From: Rhodothermia bacterium
GTDB taxonomy: Bacteria > Bacteroidota > Rhodothermia > Rhodothermales > JAAAOL01
Assembly (NCBI GenBank): GCA_030428385.1
Contig: JAUIDY010000043.1
Coordinates: forward strand, 1 to 45,807
Direction of reading: 5' to 3'
DNA: 45,807 nt
A model generated the notes under the pieces. That model had not been told where the DNA came from, did no database searches, and saw only the letters and a list, made by a program, of their open reading frames with translations. Of this stretch, positions 17,312 to 25,540 are shown piece after piece. The position numbers were made by a program, and so were the translations under genes. Each line of letters opens with the position of its first letter. Position 1 is the stretch's first letter.

Positions 17312-18454
17312 TTAGCGCCCCGACGGTGATAAGGTAAGCAGGGCCTCGGGTTCTTTATCAGTACTGGTGGGGGTATGGATCAGCAGGGGGTTGATCGAGT
17401 TGGCATCGCCCGGAGGAAAAAGTCGAAAATGGTCGAACAGGTCGGGCTCAAAAAAAGCGCCCTGTAGCAGGGTCCGCATGGCGTTGGACGAAAAACGAAG
17501 GTTGCCGTGCTCATCCAGCGAGCCGCTAACACTTATCAGCACCACTTCTTCCCCTTCATCTGTGAGTGCCATGGCCTGCAAGAAGACATCTCTCAGGAGT
17601 GGGCGAACAAAATTGGCAGGCGTATCCTGGATCTGAGAGGAGTCAGCGAAAACGCGCACGTAAGCTCCATTAAGGGGTTCTTCCAGCACGTCAGTGAAGT
17701 CAAAGGCAAACTTCACGGAAGCACCTACGCCATCTTGAATAACCACCCGATCGGGGGGAAGTACAGGTTCATTGGAACGACTAATAGATGACAGTGACTT
17801 GGTAGCTGGATACAGGATCGTGTCAGTAGGGGTAATGAGCTGCAGATCGGCGCTTACGCGGCTGAATCCCACCACTGCACTGGATGCCATGGTCTGTAGT
17901 GCAAAGCCGTGAAACGCATCCGTGAAGGTAGCTCCCCGGATGTCTCCTTCGTATTGCGTAATCCAACTTTCGGGTAACGGAATGGTAAGCAGCGAGTCAG
18001 AAGCAGCAAAGTCGAAGGTGGTGAGCGGCATGGCTTCAATAGGAAGCGTGGTATCGGCCGTACCGCCTGCTTCGGCCCAGTCCTCCAGGACTTCCGTGAT
18101 CGAAAGAGATAGCGTTAACAATGTATCGCCATATACATAATTTGGCTGCAACAAAATATTGGCGGCAATGAGGGTGGAATCATCGGGCGAGCCGAAAGGG
18201 CCGGTGAAGTCCATATATCCAATTGCGGAAAGGGAGCCCAGCAAAGGATCGTCCACCGATCCTGCCAGCACCCGGCTTGTCCCGCCAGTCACATCTTCGA
18301 TTTGTTCGGTTTCGAAGCGGGACGTGATAAGGCGGGTCACCATCGGCTCCCCTTGTTCTCCCACAAGGTCCACACCTACCGTTGCCGCATCTTCGCACGC
18401 CATCAGGCCCACCATCAGCAAACAGGCCAATCCCACAAAAAGCAATCGATTCAT
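17312..18454 (-). CDS. DUF4270-like lipoprotein
   Basis: A 380-aa exported lipoprotein with lipobox LMAC (Cys at residue 20) after a hydrophobic signal. The mature part has features I associate with DUF4270 proteins of Bacteroidota: an early G-x-D-L motif (VGVDLVGE), the segment VLAGSVDDPLLGS, and an ITEVLEDWAE strand-turn. Length and surroundings also fit. The function of this family is not known; the N-terminal lipid anchor suggests an outer-membrane, possibly surface-exposed protein. ATG 18454 is chosen for the lipoprotein signal; the open frame to 18541 is ignored. Its partner genes are the short GT5-like gene upstream and the barrel gene 51 bases downstream. Confidence 0.68.
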   Translation of the reverse strand: MNRLLFVGLACLLMVGLMACEDAATVGVDLVGEQGEPMVTRLITSRFETEQIEDVTGGTSRVLAGSVDDPLLGSLSAIGYMDFTGPFGSPDDSTLIAANILLQPNYVYGDTLLTLSLSITEVLEDWAEAGGTADTTLPIEAMPLTTFDFAASDSLLTIPLPESWITQYEGDIRGATFTDAFHGFALQTMASSAVVGFSRVSADLQLITPTDTILYPATKSLSSISRSNEPVLPPDRVVIQDGVGASVKFAFDFTDVLEEPLNGAYVRVFADSSQIQDTPANFVRPLLRDVFLQAMALTDEGEEVVLISVSGSLDEHGNLRFSSNAMRTLLQGAFFEPDLFDHFRLFPPGDANSINPLLIHTPTSTDKEPEALLTLSPSGR

Positions 18455-18567
18455 TGAAGAAAAGTCGGTATCAGGAAAGTAATCAGTCCGTTGCATGCGC
18501 GACGGTCCCCGTGCAGCCAACAACGCCGAGCATGGGTACAATCGTATGTACCCGTGCCTTGATACAG

Positions 18568-18602
18568 CAAAAACCCCATGCGGCTTGGACCGCTGGGGTT
18601 TT
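18568..18602 (-). terminator. Terminator/attenuator between GT5-like and DUF4270-like genes
   Basis: AAAACCCCA and TGGGGTTTT, with an inner GCGG/CCGC pair, form a strong hairpin. On the minus strand it is followed by five T. It lies 73 bases after the stop of the GT5-like gene and before the DUF4270-like gene, so the latter may have its own promoter or depend on readthrough. Confidence 0.8.
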
Positions 18603-18674
18603 AAGGGGTGCCCTATATGCAGAGACTACCCCACAGGTTTCGAAGGGCTCGGATTCTACCCATTATGAACGATG

Positions 18675-19448
18675 CTACGCCAAGACATCGCTCAAGGTAT
18701 GGTCATACAAGGCAATGGCTTGCTCCGTTTGCTCCTCTTGCTCGGCGCTGAATTGCAGGTCGTCGGAAGAAGGGGAGACGGAAGGCGGATAGATAGCAAT
18801 ATCCGCAAAATGCAAGCCTACATGAGGCAACGAAAGCCCGGTTGCTTCACCATTTACCTGGAGGTCCAATGCCTCAACGTGGTCGTCGGTGAGGGTTGCC
18901 TTTGCATCTACCTCATCTGGCGTGAAGACCACCTTGGTATCAGCGAAGAGGGGATCGTCTGCATATTCGGTGGCGAGCAGCATAGGGATAAGGCCGCTGA
19001 TCCATCCAAAGGCATGGATCACGTCGGGGCTCCACATCAATTTTCGGAGGGTCTCAAGCACCGCGCGTCCAAAAAACAAGGCCCGCTCGGTATTATCATC
19101 GAACAAGGTGCCGCTTTTATCCGCATGGATGCCCTTGCGCTTGAAGTAGCGAACGTTATCCATGAAATACACCTGAAGGCGAATCCCGGGGATCGAAGCC
19201 ACTTTTACCTTTAACGTCTCAGTTTCACTGCCCATCGGCACCTCAGTGCCAGAGAGCCGGATGACTTCATGCAGCCGGTTCCGCCGCTCACTGATGATGC
19301 CGTATCGTGGCATCATAATCCGGGTATCAAAATCGCCGGCTTCAAGGAGTTGTTCGGGCAGGGCGCGTACCAAGGATGCCGTTTCCGAAATACTGGCAAA
19401 GGGTTCAACCTCTCCAGACACAAAAAGAATCCGCTTCGGATTTGCCAT
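18675..19448 (-). CDS. Truncated GT5-type 'glycogen/starch synthase' protein (Bacteroidota short form)
   Basis: This 257-aa protein corresponds to the N-terminal Rossmann half of glycogen/starch synthase (GT5): RILFVSGEVEPFAS, the TRIMMPRYGIISERRNRLHEVIRLSG segment, VYFMDNVRYFKRKG, and DVIHAFGW. It ends before the C-terminal half, where the catalytic and nucleotide-binding residues of GT5 enzymes lie. The ADP-glucose-binding K-x-G-G motif is also missing: at the matching point the protein has SISE. It is therefore unlikely to be an active glucan synthase, although databases usually give it that name. The same short form, next to DUF4270, is familiar from Bacteroidota genomes. ATG 19448 is preferred over the upstream TTG at 19457. 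A terminator hairpin follows the gene. Confidence 0.85.
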   Translation of the reverse strand: MANPKRILFVSGEVEPFASISETASLVRALPEQLLEAGDFDTRIMMPRYGIISERRNRLHEVIRLSGTEVPMGSETETLKVKVASIPGIRLQVYFMDNVRYFKRKGIHADKSGTLFDDNTERALFFGRAVLETLRKLMWSPDVIHAFGWISGLIPMLLATEYADDPLFADTKVVFTPDEVDAKATLTDDHVEALDLQVNGEATGLSLPHVGLHFADIAIYPPSVSPSSDDLQFSAEQEEQTEQAIALYDHTLSDVLA

Positions 19449-19671
19449 ACTGCTCAAGCGTTGGTTTAAAGGAAAAATGCCAATACTTCTCGATCCCAGG
19501 TCACATCAAAGTAGATGGGAAACAGCGTCGGCCCGCTGCGATTTGAGAAGACCACATGTGGATTTTTTCTGAATGGAACCGCTTCCTGCAGAGCCAAACA
19601 ATTCAATTAAATTAATAAAAATGTAACGCGAATTCAAGATCTGCGGGCCCGTGAACTGTCGAGTTTCAGCG

Positions 19672-19692
19672 AAAAGGACCCCTTTTGGGTCC
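19672..19692 (-). terminator. Terminator of the phosphodiester glycosidase gene
   Basis: GGACCC (19676-19681) and GGGTCC (19687-19692) form a perfect stem with a five-base loop. On the minus strand four T follow. It lies about 40 bases downstream of the stop at 19734. The remaining 223 bases up to the GT5-like gene start are AT-rich and show nothing further. Confidence 0.7.
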
Positions 19693-19733
19693 GCACTGCC
19701 AAAAATGTCACGTGTCGGCGCTGGCTTGGTCTC

Positions 19734-20504
19734 TCAGGGACGCGGTAAAGGAATCAGGACGGCTAGAATCCCAGCAAACTCCCCATCTTCCATTCGTCCC
19801 ATTTCGGGGGCAAGAAGTTTGGAAATACCTCCATCCAGGTAGAGCGCTTCCTCGACGCCCAGTTGATCCCGGAAATAAACGGCAAAGTCGTAGAAATTGA
19901 CGGAGCCATTCGAAATAACCAGATAAACGGAGCCGTCAGGCGAAACGCCGATGCCACTCCGCAAACGGCAGTTTCGAGACCCATCCGTAAAAGCGGGATG
20001 CACGCGGTTCATATTCAGCAACAGCGGTCCTGACTGGGTGGCATACACTACATCGGGTCGGGCCTCGGCATAACGAGATGCTTCATAAATCGAGGCACCT
20101 TGGTCATTGATAAAAAAGACGCCGTTCGGTTTTAAAAAGAAATTGCCGTAGCCATCCGCAAGATTGAGCGGGGAAAGTTCTTGCCCTGCTTCCACAAACA
20201 AGCCTGTTGGAATAAACCCGGGTTCGAAAATCCCCGCATTGGTAGCGGCGATAAGCTGGAAGTGATGCTCTTTGGCCCATTGTTGAATCTGCGACAGTGA
20301 ACCATATCGGTTGCCCGCATCGTCTTTCCAAAACAGTCGGATCTCAGCTTGGGCAAGATCAACGCGGATAACATCGTAGGGATGGGTCGGGTCAAGGGAG
20401 CAGTCCTCATTTTTTATCGATTGTACCAGGGATGCACAGCCTGTAAATAACGCAAGGCACAGGCAGAGCAAGAGGAGCAGCGTGCCTTGGCGGGGGCAGG
20501 GCAT
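19734..20504 (-). CDS. Phosphodiester glycosidase (NAGPA/DUF2233) lipoprotein
   Basis: A 256-aa lipoprotein with a signal ending in the lipobox FTGC, so anchored in the envelope. The mature domain matches the phosphodiester glycosidase family, related to the human mannose-6-phosphate uncovering enzyme: AATNAGIF near the start, SGPLLL in the middle, the RSGIGVSPDGSVYLVIS strand pair, and the signature LYLDGGISKLL near the C-terminus, where the family usually has LDGGGS. In bacteria the substrate is not established, but sugar phosphodiesters in the envelope are likely. The start is ATG 20504; the in-frame TTG at 20519 is less likely. It is divergent from the 5'-nucleotidase gene, with 158 bases between the starts. 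Confidence 0.88.
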   Translation of the reverse strand: MPCPRQGTLLLLLCLCLALFTGCASLVQSIKNEDCSLDPTHPYDVIRVDLAQAEIRLFWKDDAGNRYGSLSQIQQWAKEHHFQLIAATNAGIFEPGFIPTGLFVEAGQELSPLNLADGYGNFFLKPNGVFFINDQGASIYEASRYAEARPDVVYATQSGPLLLNMNRVHPAFTDGSRNCRLRSGIGVSPDGSVYLVISNGSVNFYDFAVYFRDQLGVEEALYLDGGISKLLAPEMGRMEDGEFAGILAVLIPLPRP

Positions 20505-20662
20505 AGGGCAGATCGCCAATGAGGTAAGAGGGTGGGAGGTATCGCGTTACGGAGAAAAGACACGCAACAGGCTCGATACTCCATCATCTATCGTTGCGTT
20601 TCGAGCAGTCTGCCTGTACCTTTTTGTCCCATTCATGCACCCGCTCCAACCCCCTTTGATCC

Positions 20663-22204
20663 ATGCGCCACCTTCTTTTCCGTCACGCCTTGCTTACCTG
20701 CCTGGTACTGTTGATTGGGTGTGGGGGGACTCCGACAACCATTCAGCCTTCCTCGGAGCCAATCCCTCCTGTGGTTCAAGAAGAACCGATCGATCGCACC
20801 ATTGAGGTGACCATTCTGCAGTTAAATGACGTCTATGAGATTACACCCGTAGAAGGAGGGAAACGTGGAGGACTCGCGCGCGTGGCGACCCTGAGGAACG
20901 AGTTGCTCGCTGAAAACCCGAATGTGATTACCGTTATTGCAGGAGACTTTTTTAGCCCTTCGGCGCTAGGGACGGCTCAGGTGGACGGGGAGCGGCTGGC
21001 AGGGAAACAGATGGTCGCAGTGCTCAATGCCTTGGGAATGGACCTGGCAGCGTTCGGAAACCACGAGTTTGACATCGATGAAGATGCCTTCCTGCAGCGA
21101 CTTGATGAATCTGAATTCCCCTACCTTTCCGGAAACGTATTTGATCGCGCAGGAAATCCTTTTCCAAACTCGGTACCGCATGTCGTCGAGACCATTCCGG
21201 GGCAACCGGGTGACACCCTGCGTTTGGGTTTTATCGGCACCACACTGACGAGCGGAGTGGCTGAGTACGTACGCTATTCCGATCCGATATTGGCAATAGA
21301 AGCGGAAGTTGAACGTATTGAAGATGATGTGGATGTGCTGATCGGTTTAACACATTTGTCCTTGGAGGAAGACATAGACGTTGCAACAACATTCACTAAC
21401 ATTGACCTGATTTTGGGGGGACACGAGCACGACAATATTCAGGTTTGGCGTGGTCCCAATCTTACCCCCATCGTGAAGGCAGATGCCAACGCCCGCACCG
21501 TTTATATCCATCGACTGCGCTTCGATCCAGAAACAGAAGACTTCTCGATTACTTCGAATCTTAAGGAAATAACAGATGCCATCCCTGATGATCCGGAGGT
21601 AGCAGAAGTCGTAGAGGCGTGGTTGGAGATAGGATTTGAAGGGTTTCGGGAAAACGGATTAGAGCCTGGATCGCCAGTGGCCGTTGTGCCTGTTTCACTG
21701 GATGGACGCGATAGCAGCGTTCGCGATCATCCCACCCGTCTGACAGCCTTGATTGCGGAGGCTATGTTGGCCGAAGCAGATACGCCGGAATTGGCTCTTT
21801 TTAACAGTGGCTCCATCCGGATCGATGACGTTATCCAGCCTGGTACGGTCATTCAGTATGACATTATCCGCGTGCTCCCCTTTGGTGGAGCCATCCTCAC
21901 CACTGAAATACAGGGAGACGTGCTTGTGCAGGTACTAACCCAGGGGGTGGCAAACCGAGGGACGGGAGGCTACCTGCAAACCGCCAACGTCGAAATCACG
22001 GACGAGGGATGGCAGGTTCAAGGCGAGGCCATTGATCCAGCACGCTGGTACCGTGTGGCGATTAATGATTTTTTGCTCACCGGGTATGAAACCAACCTCG
22101 GCTTCCTGACAGACGAAAATCCGGGCGTCCGCCGCCTCACCGAGCACGGAGACATCCGCCTCGCCGTTATAGCAGAAATGGAGCGCCGCTACCCCAATCC
22201 GTAG
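20663..22204 (+). CDS. 5'-nucleotidase/UshA-family lipoprotein
   Basis: A 513-aa lipoprotein (lipobox LIGC, Cys at residue 20) with an N-terminal metallophosphatase domain and a C-terminal 5'-nucleotidase substrate domain. Metallophosphatase motifs in order: LQLNDVYE, GDFFSPS, GNHEFD, the GLTHL segment and GGHEHDN. The C-terminal domain has FNSGSIR near residue 380, where relatives have NGGIR, and TGGYLQ. The first motif usually reads N-D-x-H; here the His is Tyr, a variation known from a subgroup related to Drosophila CG11883. Expected activity is dephosphorylation of nucleotides in the periplasm or at the surface, for phosphate and nucleoside scavenging; the exact substrate is unknown. ATG 20663 starts the signal. 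Confidence 0.88.
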   Translation: MRHLLFRHALLTCLVLLIGCGGTPTTIQPSSEPIPPVVQEEPIDRTIEVTILQLNDVYEITPVEGGKRGGLARVATLRNELLAENPNVITVIAGDFFSPSALGTAQVDGERLAGKQMVAVLNALGMDLAAFGNHEFDIDEDAFLQRLDESEFPYLSGNVFDRAGNPFPNSVPHVVETIPGQPGDTLRLGFIGTTLTSGVAEYVRYSDPILAIEAEVERIEDDVDVLIGLTHLSLEEDIDVATTFTNIDLILGGHEHDNIQVWRGPNLTPIVKADANARTVYIHRLRFDPETEDFSITSNLKEITDAIPDDPEVAEVVEAWLEIGFEGFRENGLEPGSPVAVVPVSLDGRDSSVRDHPTRLTALIAEAMLAEADTPELALFNSGSIRIDDVIQPGTVIQYDIIRVLPFGGAILTTEIQGDVLVQVLTQGVANRGTGGYLQTANVEITDEGWQVQGEAIDPARWYRVAINDFLLTGYETNLGFLTDENPGVRRLTEHGDIRLAVIAEMERRYPNP

Positions 22205-22273
22205 CAGATGACGGAAGGATGACAGAGGGGCGGCGTACATTGGAGGAAAAGGGTTCTTGCGTGCCGCGTTAAT

Positions 22274-22391
22274 CGTGAAACGTGAGAATGCCTAGGCGTA
22301 TCGTTTGAGTCGATCAAATGGTATGGTCAACGCTTGCAAGGTCTTGTCTTTCTGGCGTTCTTCGATCGACTGAATAATAACACGTTTCACG
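22274..22391. repeat. Inverted repeat upstream of mutS
   Basis: CGTGAAACGTG at 22274-22284 reappears inverted as CACGTTTCACG at 22381-22391, just before the mutS start. A second pair (GAGTCGATC and GATCGACT) lies between them, also inverted. The arms are 96 bases apart. It could form a large imperfect stem, or represent copies of a dispersed short palindromic repeat. Confidence 0.5.
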
Positions 22392-22402
22392 CATCACGAT
22401 AC

Positions 22403-25090
22403 ATGGGTAAGGGGAAGACGAAAAAGGCGCAGGGGCAGACCCCACTTATGCGGCAGTATTACAAGATCAAAGACCGTCATCCGCACGCGATCTTGCTTTT
22501 TCGCATGGGCGATTTCTACGAGACGTTTGACGCCGATGCAAAGACAGTGAGCCAGGTGCTAGGCATCACGCTGACGAAACGGGCCAATGGGAAGGCCCAA
22601 GACGTGCCGCTGGCCGGGTTTCCCCATCATGCCCTTGACAATTACCTGCCCAAACTGGTAACCGCCGGGCTGCGGGTGGCGATCTGTGAGCAGTTGGAAG
22701 ACCCCAAGATGGCGCGAACGATAGTCAAGCGCGGTGTCATCGAGGTTGTAACGCCCGGCATCTCCTTTCACGATCAATTGCTCAATCCCAAACGCGCCAA
22801 TTATCTTGCCGCGGTCTGCTGGGGCCGAGAACGCAGCGACAAAGGCTGGGCGGGCGTGGCGTTTTTGGATGCTTCTACGGGCGAGTTTTCCGTTACCGAG
22901 GTTCCAGCCGAGCAAGTGGATGCACTGCTTCAAACCATCGCACCTGCGGAAGTGCTGGTGGACAAACGCCAACGCGGGGAGGTGCAGGAACTGAGGTTTC
23001 AGGACTATTTGTTGTCGCCCCAAGAGGATTGGGTTTTTGGCTACGATTTCGCCTATGAAACGCTGCTTCGTCATTTTCAAACGCATTCCCTGAAAGGCTA
23101 TGGCGTAGAGGACCTGAAGCTCGGCCTCGTGGCTGCGGGCGCGGCGTTGTATTACGTCGGCGACACACAGAAAGGAAAGTTACCTCATATCCGTCGTATT
23201 CAGCGGTTCCGCAGCGACGACTTTATGGCGCTCGACCCGCAGACCAAGCGCAACCTCGAGCTCGTCGCCTCGATGCAGCATGGGGGGCAAGAGGGTACGC
23301 TCGTGCAAATCCTCGATGCCACACTCACGCCGATGGGGGGGCGGCTGCTTCGCAAGTGGCTCGTGCGCCCCCTGCGCACCGTAGATAATATTGAAAAGCG
23401 GCTGGAAGCTGTGGACGCGTTGGTGACCAGCCCACGAATGCGCGAACATCTGCGCACCGAACTCGGCGAAGTGGGTGACCTGGAGCGGCTGGCGGCGAAA
23501 GTAGCGACAAATCGGGCGATGCCTCGGGACATGGTCCACCTCAAACTGACGCTGAAGCAGATCCCCAAACTCAAGTCGCTTTTGCATGACGAAGCGTGTG
23601 ACACCCTCCGCAAACTGGGCGATAACTTGACATTGTGCACCGACGTGGTGGAGCGCATCGAACGAGCGCTGGTGGACGAGCCGCCTGCGTTGGTAGGGCA
23701 GGGGGGGCTGTTCCGAGAAGGGTACCATGATGCCCTCGACGAATTGCGCCACATCGCCACGTCGGCTAAGGATTGGGTGGCCCGGATGCAGCAGAAGGAA
23801 AGCGAGCGCACCGGCATCACCTCGCTTAAAGTGGGGTTTAACAAGGTCTTTGGCTATTACCTGGAGGTCACGAACGCACACAAAGACAAAGTGCCAGACG
23901 ACTTCATCCGCAAACAAACGCTGGTCAACTCGGAGCGCTACATCACCCCGGAACTGAAGGAATACGAGGAGAAAATCCTCACCGCCGAGGAGAAAATGGC
24001 CTCGCTGGAGCAGCAGTTGTTCGACGAGTTGCGTATGGCTGTGGCGGAAGAAACAACAGCGCTACAACTCAACGCCTCCTATCTGGCCATGTTGGACTGT
24101 CTTGCCAGTCTAGCCTATACGGCCGAGCGAAACCAATACGTCCGCCCCGAGGTGCACGACGGCACCGAGCTCTCTATTGAGGAGGGGCGGCATCCTGTGG
24201 TTGAGCAGACGCTTCCCGCAGGTGAGCCGTTTATTCCCAACAGCGTCAATCTTGACCCGGACGGGGAGCAAATTCTGGTCATCACGGGGCCGAATATGGC
24301 GGGCAAGAGCGTCGTTCTCCGGCAAACCGGGCTGATTGTCTTACTGGCACAGGTGGGATCGTTTGTCCCAGCAGCGAAGGCTCGTATCGGTGTTGTGGAC
24401 CGTATCTTCACCCGCGTGGGAGCGAGCGACAACCTGGCGGCGGGCGAAAGTACGTTTCTTGTGGAGATGAACGAGACGGCCAACATCCTCAACAACGCCA
24501 CTGCCAGGTCGCTCATTTTGCTTGACGAGGTAGGACGCGGCACGTCTACGTTTGACGGTCTTTCCATCGCGTGGGCCTTGGTTGAATACCTGCACGAAGC
24601 ACCCGAACTTGCTGCCCGGACGCTTTTTGCTACGCATTATCACGAATTAAACGAGTTGGCGAACCGGTACCCGCGTGTGCGCAACTACCGCATCCAGGTC
24701 CAAGAGCACGACGGAAAAGTTATCTTCCTGCGCAAACTTATCCCCGGCGGGGCCGACCACTCGTACGGCATCGAGGTGGCACGTATGGCGGGGCTTCCCG
24801 AACCAGTAATCCAACGAGCGAAAGAGGTGCTACGGCAGCTTGAAAGCCAACATTTGGTGGTGGAAGAAGCCAGTGATCCCGCCCACGGAGATGGCATCCC
24901 CAGCCGCTCTGCTCAGCCCGTCGCCGCCACGATTGACGAGCCCGATTTCCAGATGTCGCTTTTCACGGCGGCCCCAGATCCTGTAGCCGAGCAGCTCAAA
25001 GACACCCTTCGTAGCCTCGACCTCAACCGCATGACGCCCATCGAGGCGCTGATGAAGCTGGATGAACTGCGGCGGTTGGTGGAAGGATGA
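22403..25090 (+). CDS. mutS: DNA mismatch repair protein MutS
   Basis: The 895-aa MutS recognises base mismatches and small loops and starts repair with MutL. The mismatch-binding Phe-x-Glu is F38-Y39-E40 in GDFYETF. The connector, lever (KVGFNKVFGYYLEV) and clamp follow. The ATPase has Walker A GPNMAGKS at residues 629-636, the MSH motif region (AGESTFLVEMNETANIL) and Walker B LILLDEVGRGTSTFDG. Near the C-terminus QMSLF (residues 850-854) is a canonical beta-clamp binding motif, followed by the dimerisation helix-turn. The frame is open to 22334, but ATG 22403 (MGKGKTKK) gives the normal length. The stop overlaps the next small gene by four bases. Confidence 0.97.
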   Translation: MGKGKTKKAQGQTPLMRQYYKIKDRHPHAILLFRMGDFYETFDADAKTVSQVLGITLTKRANGKAQDVPLAGFPHHALDNYLPKLVTAGLRVAICEQLEDPKMARTIVKRGVIEVVTPGISFHDQLLNPKRANYLAAVCWGRERSDKGWAGVAFLDASTGEFSVTEVPAEQVDALLQTIAPAEVLVDKRQRGEVQELRFQDYLLSPQEDWVFGYDFAYETLLRHFQTHSLKGYGVEDLKLGLVAAGAALYYVGDTQKGKLPHIRRIQRFRSDDFMALDPQTKRNLELVASMQHGGQEGTLVQILDATLTPMGGRLLRKWLVRPLRTVDNIEKRLEAVDALVTSPRMREHLRTELGEVGDLERLAAKVATNRAMPRDMVHLKLTLKQIPKLKSLLHDEACDTLRKLGDNLTLCTDVVERIERALVDEPPALVGQGGLFREGYHDALDELRHIATSAKDWVARMQQKESERTGITSLKVGFNKVFGYYLEVTNAHKDKVPDDFIRKQTLVNSERYITPELKEYEEKILTAEEKMASLEQQLFDELRMAVAEETTALQLNASYLAMLDCLASLAYTAERNQYVRPEVHDGTELSIEEGRHPVVEQTLPAGEPFIPNSVNLDPDGEQILVITGPNMAGKSVVLRQTGLIVLLAQVGSFVPAAKARIGVVDRIFTRVGASDNLAAGESTFLVEMNETANILNNATARSLILLDEVGRGTSTFDGLSIAWALVEYLHEAPELAARTLFATHYHELNELANRYPRVRNYRIQVQEHDGKVIFLRKLIPGGADHSYGIEVARMAGLPEPVIQRAKEVLRQLESQHLVVEEASDPAHGDGIPSRSAQPVAATIDEPDFQMSLFTAAPDPVAEQLKDTLRSLDLNRMTPIEALMKLDELRRLVEG

Positions 25091-25308
25091 GGGCAGCCAT
25101 GCGTCATCTTCCGATGGTGATATTCATGGCCGCGCTGGCGTGTTTGGCTTTTGCCTATTGGGGATTGGAGACGCCGGGAGGTAGGCGTGCTTATGATGAA
25201 ATGGCGGGAATGATTCCATTAGGGGTGGGCGTGCTGGGTCTCTTCCTTCTTGCGCTTGCATGCGTCCTGTTGGCATGGCGGTGTTACCAAGGCAGGAAAC
25301 AAGAATAA
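25087..25308 (+). CDS. Small two-helix membrane protein overlapping mutS
   Basis: A 73-aa protein with two hydrophobic segments (about residues 6-24 and 42-66) separated by a short polar loop (GLETPGGRRAYDEM), and a basic C-terminus (RCYQGRKQE). It should sit in the inner membrane as a hairpin. It is not recognised. Its ATG overlaps the mutS TGA as ATGA, an arrangement typical of translational coupling, which supports that it is expressed. An internal ATG at 25099 would shorten it by four residues. Role unknown; nothing links it to mismatch repair except position. Confidence 0.6.
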   Translation: MRAAMRHLPMVIFMAALACLAFAYWGLETPGGRRAYDEMAGMIPLGVGVLGLFLLALACVLLAWRCYQGRKQE

Positions 25309-25540
25309 GGACGCGGATCAGTGCATCTTGGCCATGTGCATCGATAAAAAAAAGGGAGCACTTCTTACCACATGTGTAGCAAGGTATTCATTGGTTAGGA
25401 GCACGCCGAACGGGTTTGTATCTTTCGGGCGCCGGTTTAGTCACGAGTGTTTCACGCCGTGTGTAGTGCTTTCATGTTGCAACGAAGCACAACGGAAACA
25501 CCCCTACTCCCACTCGCCATCGATTCTATCTTTCACCTCC

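Noticed and set aside
25250-25540. N-terminal extension of about 97 residues on the HTCS regulator
   Set aside because: It overlaps the end of the small membrane protein gene and lacks any domain, while a normal signal peptide begins at the ATG at 25541.
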